The notes under the pieces were generated by a model. The model was given only the letters and a program-made list of their open reading frames with translations. It was not told the DNA's origin and made no database searches. A DNA stretch of 64,000 nt from Frigoriflavimonas asaccharolytica (GTDB taxonomy: Bacteria > Bacteroidota > Bacteroidia > Flavobacteriales > Weeksellaceae), in contig NZ_JABSNO010000004.1 in assembly GCF_013294015.1 (NCBI RefSeq), forward strand, positions 138,183-202,182, written 5' to 3'. Positions 54,615-62,336 of the stretch are shown here, piece after piece (positions within the stretch are counted from its first letter, which is position 1; every line of letters starts with the position of its first letter). A program made the translations under genes and the position numbers.

Positions 54615-55885
54615 ATTTTTTTATTTAAAATTTGTTCTATAATCTTATTTGCTGTTGCTTGAATTGCTGGAACTGCAACAGAATTTCCAAATTGTTTATA
54701 TGCTGATGCATCTGCAACTGGAATTAAATATTCATCTGGAAAACCTTGTAATCTAGCCCATTCTCTTGGTGTCATTTTTCGAATCCCTTCTCGATTAACC
54801 GTTCCTTTAATATGTGTTGTTGGCGTAAAATCTGTAATTCTATGGTCTAAAACTAAATTTCTTTCTCTTCCCATTCCACCAACAACAATGGCATTGCTAA
54901 TTGCATCATCTGGGATTATTGCATAACCAAAACCATTGCCTTTACTTTCATGCCGTGCTTTATGGTTTATTAAAGTTTGTAGATATTGAGTTGAAAGAAA
55001 ATATTTTGTTGGTGGAACATTTTTTTCTTTAATATCTGAAAACACAACCTTTTTATCAATGGATTTTGGATATTCAAAATTTTCAATTCCTAAATCATTT
55101 CTAAATCCTACTATATAAATTCTTTCTCTATTTTGTGGCACTCCAAAATCTTTTGCATTAACAATTTGTGGTTCGGGAACAAAATATCCCAAATCATTTC
55201 GTAAAACATTTAAAATTGTAGCGAGAGTTTTTCCTCCATTATGACTTCGTAATCCTTTTACATTCTCTAAAAAAACGGCTTTTGGTTTTTTTAATCTAAT
55301 TATTTCCGCAACATCAAAAAATAATGTTCCTCTAGTATCTTCGAATCCGCCGCGTTTGCCTGCGATAGAAAATGCCTGACAAGGAAAACCTGCGCAGAGC
55401 AAATCAAATCCATCTGGAATATAAGATTTAGTCTCCTCTTTTGTAATATCTCCAAATGGTTTCTCCCCAAAATTAGCTTTGTAAGTCCGTTTTGCTTCTT
55501 TATCCCATTCACTTGTAAAAACACATTTCCCACCTAAATTTTGCAGAGCCAAACGAAAACCTCCTATTCCTGCAAATAAATCTATAAAAGTGAATTTTGG
55601 TTTTTCCACTGGCGGAAATGGAATTTCAAATGATTCAAAAAGTCCCATTTGTAATGCTTCTTCAGCTACTTTATTGGTAATAGTGTCTTCAGGGAATTTA
55701 TATTCTAATATTTCTTTTGTAAAATGAATAGCATCATCTTTAAAAAATTTAGAAATACTCTTATTTTTTATACTTTGTAAATAATGCGTCAGAACTGCTT
55801 CTTGATTATTTTCTGGCTCTATTAATTTTATCCTAAACTTTTTATCTCCAACAGTTTCTAAAGATATTTTTTCTGTAAACTTCAT
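54608..55885 (-). CDS. DNA (cytosine-5-)-methyltransferase of a type II R-M system
   Basis: 425 residues. An N-terminal extension of about 95 residues precedes motif I (FIDLFAGIGGFRLAL). Motif IV has the catalytic C169 in GFPCQAFSIAGKRGG, then the motif VI ENV (VFLENVKGLRSH), motif VIII QNRERIYIVGF, a short target-recognition region and motif X QFGNSVAVPAI. It protects the host DNA against the adjacent endonuclease. A C5-methylating enzyme paired with an HpaII-like nuclease suggests CCGG as target, which is inference. The XRE regulator gene is nine bases upstream. Confidence 0.95.
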   Translation of the reverse strand: MKFTEKISLETVGDKKFRIKLIEPENNQEAVLTHYLQSIKNKSISKFFKDDAIHFTKEILEYKFPEDTITNKVAEEALQMGLFESFEIPFPPVEKPKFTFIDLFAGIGGFRLALQNLGGKCVFTSEWDKEAKRTYKANFGEKPFGDITKEETKSYIPDGFDLLCAGFPCQAFSIAGKRGGFEDTRGTLFFDVAEIIRLKKPKAVFLENVKGLRSHNGGKTLATILNVLRNDLGYFVPEPQIVNAKDFGVPQNRERIYIVGFRNDLGIENFEYPKSIDKKVVFSDIKEKNVPPTKYFLSTQYLQTLINHKARHESKGNGFGYAIIPDDAISNAIVVGGMGRERNLVLDHRITDFTPTTHIKGTVNREGIRKMTPREWARLQGFPDEYLIPVADASAYKQFGNSVAVPAIQATANKIIEQILNKKIC

Positions 55886-55894
55886 TTTTTTGTT

Positions 55895-56110
55895 TTACTG
55901 CGTACTTTTCTCAAAGAGTTCACATATATTTATTTCCAATGCAATTGCTATTTTTTCTATCAATTCGATAGAAACATTGGTCTTTCCTTTTTCAATTAAA
56001 TGCATGTAAGCTCTATCGATATTTGCTTTTAATGCAAGCTTTTCTTGAGATAATGATTTCTCTTTTCGTATTTCATAAATTCTCTTACCGAGCTTTTCTT
56101 TTACATTCAT
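55895..56110 (-). CDS. XRE-family regulator (controller-type) of the R-M operon
   Basis: 71 residues, essentially one helix-turn-helix domain: RIYEIRKEKSLSQEKLALKAN then IDRAYMHLIEKGKTNVSIELIEKIA. The size and position, first in the methylase-endonuclease operon, match controller proteins that delay nuclease expression after entry into a new host. A perfect 18-bp dyad lies 35 bases upstream of its start and is the natural candidate for its binding site. Confidence 0.9.
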   Translation of the reverse strand: MNVKEKLGKRIYEIRKEKSLSQEKLALKANIDRAYMHLIEKGKTNVSIELIEKIAIALEINICELFEKSTQ

Positions 56111-56144
56111 ATTTTAATATTTGAACTGTTGTAAAATTTGTGTT

Positions 56145-56162
56145 TTGTAGTCAATACTACAA
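56145..56162. promoter_or_regulatory. Perfect dyad upstream of the R-M operon, candidate controller site
   Basis: TTGTAGT and ACTACAA form seven-base perfect arms around CAAT. It lies 34 bases before the XRE gene start (minus strand), where an autoregulatory operator of a controller protein would be expected. Confidence 0.55.
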
Positions 56163-56266
56163 CTGGCAATACACCACATTTTTTAATTGAGAGCTATTGT
56201 TTTGTAATTTTAATAAAACAATCATGCGTAAATTCATCGTTTATATTTTTCTATAAAATTTCAAAT

Positions 56267-56476
56267 ATTAAGCTCCACCTACAAAATATTAAGGCGAGCC
56301 TACAAAAAGGCAAGGCGAGCCTACAAAATTGGTAGGCTCGCCTACTAAAATGGTAGGCGCGCATACAAAATGTTTAGCCACGCCTACAAAAAATCAAGGC
56401 TCGCCTACCAAATTGGTAGGCGTGCCTATGAAAAAGTAAGGCGCGCCTACAAAATGTTTAGGCGCGCCTTTGAAAA
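56267..56476. repeat. Ten-unit tandem array of a 21-bp palindromic repeat
   Basis: Ten units of exactly 21 bp without any indel. The consensus core is AGGC-NN-GCCTA followed by CAAAAT-like A-rich sequence. The core is a palindrome (TAGGCGCGCCTA in the best units) with a varying central dinucleotide (GA, TC, GC, GT). Units are separated by two helical turns, as in iterons or arrays of protein-binding sites. There is no unique spacer, so it is not CRISPR. Stops in the minus frame and single-frame continuity only at the left make coding unlikely. It sits between the R-M promoter region and the terminator at 56479. Confidence 0.95.
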
Positions 56477-56478
56477 GA

Positions 56479-56513
56479 AAAGCCGCACCACTCTTTTCAA
56501 ATGGTGCGGCTTT
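56479..56513 (-). terminator. Terminator of the gene at 56538-57017
   Basis: A perfect 12-bp stem AAAGCCGCACCA/TGGTGCGGCTTT around CTCTTTTCAAA, 25 bases past the minus-strand stop. It abuts the 21-bp repeat array. Confidence 0.85.
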
Positions 56514-56537
56514 AATTACCGTATTTCTTAAAAAAAA

Positions 56538-57017
56538 TTAAGGATTCACGGTAGGTGGCGTGCTTGGTTTGTTTGCAAATTTGCTGTTCCAATCATCAAC
56601 ATCTTGCATTGCAATATCTAAACTTCCCTCATTGGCACGAGAGATTTGTAGATTTTGGGCATAGCGATCTACTTTTGTCATAATATCTGTACCGGCACCC
56701 AGTTGTATTTCTTGTATTGTTTCCAAAGATTGCACAAGAGCCATTCTATTGGCTTCCAGACTTTGATAATAGTTCAGCAAATCTGTTAATTCTTCTGGCG
56801 AATCTGCTCTACTTAGGGAGTCTGGAAACTGCGTAGCAATTCTGGAAATTAATCTTGCGTAACCTTCTCTGCCTTCTGCCATAGATCGCATACCTGTTTT
56901 TTCTTCGTTGGTAAGGTTAATTTTGTAAAGATCAAAAGGGCTAAGTGCAGCATTTACAGCTGCTGTAAAATCATCTGTTACTTTGGAATCTGGAATTGTT
57001 GAAATGAATTTTCTCAT
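56538..57017 (-). CDS. Hypothetical alpha-helical protein
   Basis: 159 residues without signal or membrane segment. It is predicted to be helical: ALSPFDLYKINLTNEEKTGMRSM, GREGYARLISRIATQFPDSLSR, LTDLLNYYQSLEANRMALVQSL and TDIMTKVDRYAQNLQISRAN read as consecutive amphipathic helices, with a Pro-rich tail. No family was recognised. It has its own terminator. The 21-bp array lies just beyond it. Confidence 0.65.
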   Translation of the reverse strand: MRKFISTIPDSKVTDDFTAAVNAALSPFDLYKINLTNEEKTGMRSMAEGREGYARLISRIATQFPDSLSRADSPEELTDLLNYYQSLEANRMALVQSLETIQEIQLGAGTDIMTKVDRYAQNLQISRANEGSLDIAMQDVDDWNSKFANKPSTPPTVNP

Positions 57018-57612
57018 AATTTTGAATTTTAAATTGATGTTTGTGTTATTTTAAACAAGTTATAAATTTAAGAAACATTTTGATAGAATTTACAATTAAT
57101 CTTTACCATATAGCACATTTGTTTTAGAATACATTTCTTATCCCTATTTTACTTGCAAAATCAAATATTAAGAACATTACGAAAATGAAACACCAGAAGG
57201 CATTTTAGTTTTTTTGACTGTAATATTACAGATTAAGTGCATCTTGAAAAACTCTTAAACATGCGCTACTTTTATCTACTTCCGTACTATTTAAAAATTT
57301 ACAATTGAAAAAACATTTAAAATATCCAAAAATTCATGATTCAAATTAGAAATAATTAAACGAGCCTTATTGCTGCATAAATTGGATTTCACAATAAATA
57401 AGAAAAGGCTCAATCTTTCTCAAAACCACCTTCTTTATTTTCAATTATTCACAATTTAATGCGTTGTTTTGGAAGCTGTTAATTTATTTTAAAAAAAGTT
57501 AAAGCCTCCCAAATGGCGATGGAATGGACTCAACTTTGATACCGTACTTGTTTTTAAAATCTAAGCAAGATATATGGCATAAATCTCTTTTTTCTCACTA
57601 ATATTTTAGAAC
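57018..57612. other. Intergenic region of about 595 bases
   Basis: No gene, tRNA or clear promoter was found. The only structure noted is a perfect 14-bp palindrome CTGTAATATTACAG at 57218-57231. Confidence 0.5.
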
Positions 57613-58074
57613 ATGATAAAAAGATGCTACAAAATAGCCATTGCAATATATACCATTGCATTGCTGTATATGATGTTTTTTGGCCTCGGTAGAGAAGCCT
57701 CCGATTATAGATTTCTACAGGTAAATCCTTTTCAAACGATAGGGCACTTCTGCAGCGCCAACATCAAACAGCAAGATTTTTTACTCAATATCATCGGCAA
57801 TATATTTGTATTTTCTCCCTTCGGAATGCTGGGCATCATCATTAAAAAATTTCTGAGAATAAGAATTATTACCCTTCCCTTCGTACTTTTTATTGCGATA
57901 TTAGAACTTACCCAATATTTCACCGGACGAGGCACGGCAGATATTGACGATGTTTTTCTGAATACTTTTGGGATGATGATTGGCGTGGGAATAATGAAGC
58001 TCTGGAATCTCTTGAGCAACTTCACCTTTCAGTTGTATTTTGGAGACAACGAAAAAGTACCAGTAAATTCTTGA
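57613..58074 (+). CDS. VanZ family membrane protein
   Basis: 153 residues with four hydrophobic helices: IAIAIYTIALLYMMFFGLG, NIIGNIFVFSPFGMLGIII, IITLPFVLFIAILEL and FGMMIGVGIMKLWNLL. LNIIGNIFVFSPFG and LELTQYFTGRGTADIDDVFLNTFGMMIG are the VanZ-like signature. VanZ itself gives low-level teicoplanin resistance, but most members have no known function. It is isolated, with no resistance genes nearby. Confidence 0.9.
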   Translation: MIKRCYKIAIAIYTIALLYMMFFGLGREASDYRFLQVNPFQTIGHFCSANIKQQDFLLNIIGNIFVFSPFGMLGIIIKKFLRIRIITLPFVLFIAILELTQYFTGRGTADIDDVFLNTFGMMIGVGIMKLWNLLSNFTFQLYFGDNEKVPVNS

Positions 58075-58394
58075 TTTAGTTTCGTTATTACAATTTCTTT
58101 TCAAATTTTAATTCTTTAATTTCTTTTTTTCGAGCTTGGTATTTAATTTCTACATTAATATTTTCTATCTATGAAAAAATTTTAAATGTGTTGCATATAA
58201 ATAAATCTATTACAATTCTTAGCTAAACTAGGAAGAGCAGCACTTTCACAGCTTTAATAATTCTCTACTATCATTAAACATAATCCACGATCAATCTTCT
58301 TGCATTGCAGATTTACATTGCAATTTTTATAAATGCCTCATATTTTGTAATTTTATAAAAAAATATTGTTGTTATATTAATAATTTTAAATACA

Positions 58395-58419
58395 TTTGGT
58401 AAACCAAACTGGTAAACCA
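58395..58419. promoter_or_regulatory. Paired TGGTAAACCA dyads upstream of the PL6 lyase gene
   Basis: TTGGTAAACCAA (58395-58406) and CTGGTAAACCAA (58408-58419) are 13 bases apart, ending 18 bases before the start codon. Each has GGT/ACC arms about two A residues, like a regulator half-site pair. The rest of 58075-58437 shows nothing else. Confidence 0.5.
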
Positions 58420-58437
58420 ATATTTTAATTTAAAACT

Positions 58438-61278
58438 ATGATTAGAAATTTATTAATTAACACAAAACAATGTTGTGCAAAGGCTATTATGTTGATAGCA
58501 TTCACACTTTTAGCAGTCAGTTTTTCTAAAGCACAAACGCTTTATACAACTACAGCATCGTTAGTATCTGCCGTCAATCTCGCCGGTACAAATGGAACTG
58601 GTGGCACATTTATCCTAAAAGATGGCACGTACAACAATGCAACAATGAGTTTTTCTGCAATTGCTACCGCTGCAAATCCTATCATCATAAAAGCGCAAAA
58701 CATAGGTGGTGTTACTTTTACTGGTACTTCTTATGTATCTTTTGGTTATGGAGCAGCGTATATGACTTTGGAAGGTTTCAAATTTAATTGCACCGGAAAT
58801 GTGAGCACTCTTGTGAAATTTCAAGGAAATAATAACATCCGGATTACAAGAAATGATTTTACATTGACCGTACCTGATGGTGTAACTACTTCTACTTGGG
58901 TTTTAATTGGAGGTGTATACAATGATACTACGCAACCTTATCAATTTTTAAGTCATCACAACAGGATAGATCACAATACCTTTCACGATAAAGGAACGGG
59001 TGGAAATATGATTCGAATAGATGGAACAAACTCTGCGCAAGTTTCGCAATATGACCAAATTGATCATAATTTATTTAAAAATAATGGACCACGAGTTGAT
59101 AATGGACAAGAAACCATCAGAATGGGATGGAGTGCAATGTCTAATTCTAGCGCTTACACTACGGTAGAAAATAATTTATTTGTGAATTGTGATGGCGATC
59201 CAGAGATAATCTCTGTAAAATCTTGTGACAATATCATTAGAAATAATACTTTCCTCGGTAGTTATGGTACTTTATCCTTAAGAAGTGGAAGAAGAAATTT
59301 GGTACAAGGCAATTATTTTTTTAACAATGGCAGACCAGAAGGTCTTGCAGGAGATGGAACTACAGTTGTAAGAACTGGTGGAATAAGAATTTATGGTGTA
59401 GATCATGTGGTTGTCAATAATTATTTTGAAGGATTGACCGGTACTATTTGGGATGCGCCAATTACTTTAACACAAGGTGATGCTATAGACAATGGAACAA
59501 ATACCAATTTGACGAGCCATATTCGTGCTCAAAGAGTGATGATTGCTAATAATACACTCGTAAATAATGTGCATGGAATACAAATAGGATATAGAAATGC
59601 AAACGGAAGTAGTGCCTACAATACTGCACTTTTGGGAGTAACTCTAGCCAACAATATTATTACAGGAAACCAAGGTAGTATGATAGAAGTTCTGGACAAT
59701 GCATCTATCAGTGGAATTACATTTACTAATAATTTGATGTATCCTGTTTCTCCAGCTACACTATCTAGTGGAACAACAACCGCAATTGCTGCAAATATTC
59801 TAGATCCTACATTGGCAGCCAATGCTGCTACTTCCACATCAAATTACACCAATTGGAAAGCTACCGCGGCAACGCCTTCTTACGCAAACCCAAGCTATGC
59901 CAACATCACGCAAGTTCCCTCCATCACAGATGATATTGATGGACAAATAAGAACTTCGCCAAATAGCAATGTAGGTGCAGACCATTTGAGTACGGCCACA
60001 ATCCAGAATATTCCGATGGTAGAAGCTACTGTTGGACCTTACGCTTACGAAAATATTCCTTTGGCTTTAACGCCAGTTGCAAATTTTAATGTTGCAGGCG
60101 AAATTAAACCTACAACAGTTACCACAGCTTTAGCTTGGACAGCAACTGTAGATACAACTTGGCTAAGTATAAATAATGCGAGCGGAACAGGAAATGCCAC
60201 CATAAATATAACAGCTACAGCAAATACTACTGGAGCTGCAAGAAGTGGAATCTTAACGGTATCTGGAGCAGGAGTTGCACCAGTAACTTTGGCCATAAAC
60301 CAAGACGGACCAACACTTACTTTGTCTGCAGTTACGGATTTTACAGCATCTGGTGAAACGAAAAACACGACCGTATCTTCCAACGTATCTTGGACAGCGA
60401 GTATCAATAATCCAAGTTGGTTGAGTATTAATACAACTTCTGGAACTCTTAATGGTACAATAAATATTACCGCGGCAGCAAACACGAGTACGACAGCAAG
60501 AACAGGAACATTGACTGTAATTGGAGGAGGATTGACAAAAACGCTATCAATATCACAAGATGGAATTCCATCTGGAGCAATAATGATCAATGCTGGTGTA
60601 GGAGGTTTTCCAGTAACGGTGACTGCAACAAACACGCAAGCTGGAGCCAATATTGCAACGAATACTTTGGATAAAGACGTCAACACAAGATGGTCGGATG
60701 ATGGAAATGCAAATCCTTATGGTGTTTTAACCTATGATTTTGGATCTGAATATACATTAGAATCTATAAAAATAGCGACTACTGGAACATCTACTAAATT
60801 ATATTTCTACGGTATTCAGTTTTCTACAGATGGCATCAATTACACAACTGTTTCTAATGTGCAGAGTGCGTATGCAAATCAAAATACTTATGCTACTTAT
60901 CCATTTACGAATGTTGCTAGATATGTGAAAATAATTGGAGGTGGCAATAATTCTACAGGTTTCTCCACCGTATCCGAAGTTCAGTTTTTTGGAATATCTG
61001 CAGGTACATTATCTAGCAATGAGATTACAATTAAGAATGCTATCAGCATTTATCCTATTCCAGCAAATGATCACATCATCATAAAATCTATGAACTCTTT
61101 AAAAGGTAAAGTAGAAATAATTGCGATGGATGGAAGAAAGGTATTGGAGAAAAAAATCGACAATACATTAGAAATGTCTTTAGATGTGAGCAATTTGGTA
61201 AGCGGTACTTATAACTTAAATTTATATGATGCTGCATCTAATAGAATACTATCTAAAAAAATACTAATCGTTAAATAG
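58438..61278 (+). CDS. Secreted PL6-type polysaccharide lyase (alginate/chondroitinase B family) with BACON, F5/8C and T9SS domains
   Basis: 946 residues. A long signal region ends near residue 32 (FSKAQ). Residues about 35-430 form a right-handed beta-helix of the PL6 family. K261 (EIISVKS) and R282 (LSLRSG) have the 21-residue spacing of the chondroitinase B catalytic Lys-Arg pair, and ETIRMGWS and GGIRIYGVDHVVVNNYFEGL are further conserved stretches. Two BACON domains (about 540-705), an F5/8-type C discoidin-like domain (about 715-855) and a type IX sorting domain (about 875-946) follow. It is probably surface-displayed and degrades alginate or a sulfated glycan. The substrate is inferred. 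Confidence 0.9.
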   Translation: MIRNLLINTKQCCAKAIMLIAFTLLAVSFSKAQTLYTTTASLVSAVNLAGTNGTGGTFILKDGTYNNATMSFSAIATAANPIIIKAQNIGGVTFTGTSYVSFGYGAAYMTLEGFKFNCTGNVSTLVKFQGNNNIRITRNDFTLTVPDGVTTSTWVLIGGVYNDTTQPYQFLSHHNRIDHNTFHDKGTGGNMIRIDGTNSAQVSQYDQIDHNLFKNNGPRVDNGQETIRMGWSAMSNSSAYTTVENNLFVNCDGDPEIISVKSCDNIIRNNTFLGSYGTLSLRSGRRNLVQGNYFFNNGRPEGLAGDGTTVVRTGGIRIYGVDHVVVNNYFEGLTGTIWDAPITLTQGDAIDNGTNTNLTSHIRAQRVMIANNTLVNNVHGIQIGYRNANGSSAYNTALLGVTLANNIITGNQGSMIEVLDNASISGITFTNNLMYPVSPATLSSGTTTAIAANILDPTLAANAATSTSNYTNWKATAATPSYANPSYANITQVPSITDDIDGQIRTSPNSNVGADHLSTATIQNIPMVEATVGPYAYENIPLALTPVANFNVAGEIKPTTVTTALAWTATVDTTWLSINNASGTGNATINITATANTTGAARSGILTVSGAGVAPVTLAINQDGPTLTLSAVTDFTASGETKNTTVSSNVSWTASINNPSWLSINTTSGTLNGTINITAAANTSTTARTGTLTVIGGGLTKTLSISQDGIPSGAIMINAGVGGFPVTVTATNTQAGANIATNTLDKDVNTRWSDDGNANPYGVLTYDFGSEYTLESIKIATTGTSTKLYFYGIQFSTDGINYTTVSNVQSAYANQNTYATYPFTNVARYVKIIGGGNNSTGFSTVSEVQFFGISAGTLSSNEITIKNAISIYPIPANDHIIIKSMNSLKGKVEIIAMDGRKVLEKKIDNTLEMSLDVSNLVSGTYNLNLYDAASNRILSKKILIVK

Positions 61279-61300
61279 AATTAATTTAAAATTGATTAAA

Positions 61301-61332
61301 AAAATAGTCTCTCGAATACGAGAGACTATTTT
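61301..61332 (+). terminator. Terminator after the PL6 lyase gene
   Basis: A perfect 14-bp stem AAAATAGTCTCTCG/CGAGAGACTATTTT around AATA, followed by AATTTT. It also faces the minus-strand DUF2911 gene ending at 61374. Confidence 0.88.
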
Positions 61333-61373
61333 AATTTTGGTGCAGAAAACAATCTTAACTTTATCAAAAAAAT

Positions 61374-62240
61374 TTAATTAGTTGCTTTATATTTTGTGTT
61401 GCTCCATTTATCAATATTGTCTGTGTTTATTTTAACATAATCATCGTTATTAGCTTTTTTTGCAAGTTCCAAAGATTTTTTAGCAGTTTCTATGGCTCTT
61501 TTATTTTTTCCGCTTGCTGCTTCTATTTCCGATTGTAATTTCAACATATAAAAAGTATCTGGTTCTAGCTTACTGGCTTTTTCAGAATAATTTAATGCTT
61601 TTTTCATATCAATCTTTTCTTGGAAATAATAACTTGCCGCTTGATGATAATCAGAACCTTTCGCGTCTTTCTTAGCAAGGGTAGTTTTGATAGATTCTAA
61701 AACTTGTTTCCTAGAATCCATAAAAATAGGAACTTTTACAGTTGTAGTTTCCCAAGTTAAAGTAAGATTTGCTTTATCTGTTTTCAAATCTTCAAAACCA
61801 ATATTAAAAGTTTGAAAATTTGTACCACCTCTCTCTGGTCTTACTTTTGTTCTTACAGCTACCATGTCTTCTTTTAATTCTTTTGGTGCGCCCCATTGCT
61901 CGGTATCTTTGTATAAGATTATTTCCCATTCTGGTGTAGATGGTATTGTATACAAAGCATATTTCCCAGCTGCTACTTTTACTCCATTAAATGTTGCATC
62001 ACTCCCAAATGTAATATCTGTAGATCCATTTGCACCCGTTCTCCAAATTTGATCCATTGGAACTAAACTGCCGAAAATTTTACGATCATTCGCAGAAGGA
62101 CGAGAATATTCTACCGTAACATCCGACAAGCCGATGGATTGTTTAACAGTTGAAGAAGGACTTGGCGCTGGTGTTTTCACTTGGGCATTAGCAAAGGAAA
62201 TTGTTGTTGCTAATAGTAATGTAGTAATTATGTTTTTCAT
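61374..62240 (-). CDS. DUF2911 domain-containing exported protein
   Basis: 288 residues. The signal peptide MKNIITTLLLATTISFANAQ is followed by the DUF2911 beta domain (LSDVTVEYSRPSANDRKIFG, VPMDQIWRTGANGSTDITF and AAGKYALYTIPSTPEWEIILY). The C-terminal 100 residues are helical with TPR-like spacing (YYFQEKIDMKKALNYSEKA). The family is common in Bacteroidetes and its function is unknown. It is convergent with the lyase gene and shares the terminator region. Confidence 0.9.
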   Translation of the reverse strand: MKNIITTLLLATTISFANAQVKTPAPSPSSTVKQSIGLSDVTVEYSRPSANDRKIFGSLVPMDQIWRTGANGSTDITFGSDATFNGVKVAAGKYALYTIPSTPEWEIILYKDTEQWGAPKELKEDMVAVRTKVRPERGGTNFQTFNIGFEDLKTDKANLTLTWETTTVKVPIFMDSRKQVLESIKTTLAKKDAKGSDYHQAASYYFQEKIDMKKALNYSEKASKLEPDTFYMLKLQSEIEAASGKNKRAIETAKKSLELAKKANNDDYVKINTDNIDKWSNTKYKATN

Positions 62241-62336
62241 TTAAAATCTTTAGCGAAAATTACTTAAAAAATATTTGATACACAACTGTAAAATTTAGAA
62301 AAAATAAATGCTATAAACTTGATACTGATGTTAAAT

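Noticed and set aside
56138..56335. 65-codon frame running into the 21-bp array
   Set aside because: It starts over the R-M operator region, is Ile/Phe/Asn-rich and stops after three repeat units; there is no sign of selection.
56267..56476. CRISPR array
   Set aside because: All 21-bp units are adjacent with no unique spacers, and no cas genes are present in the window.
53475..57017. Prophage or integrative element around the R-M genes
   Set aside because: No integrase, transposase, att-like direct repeat or phage gene is visible; only the 21-bp array is unusual.
60045..60686. 213-codon minus-strand open frame inside the PL6 lyase gene
   Set aside because: It is antisense to the BACON domains, has a low-complexity Val/Ala/Pro composition produced by Thr/Asn-rich coding on the other strand, and has no motif.
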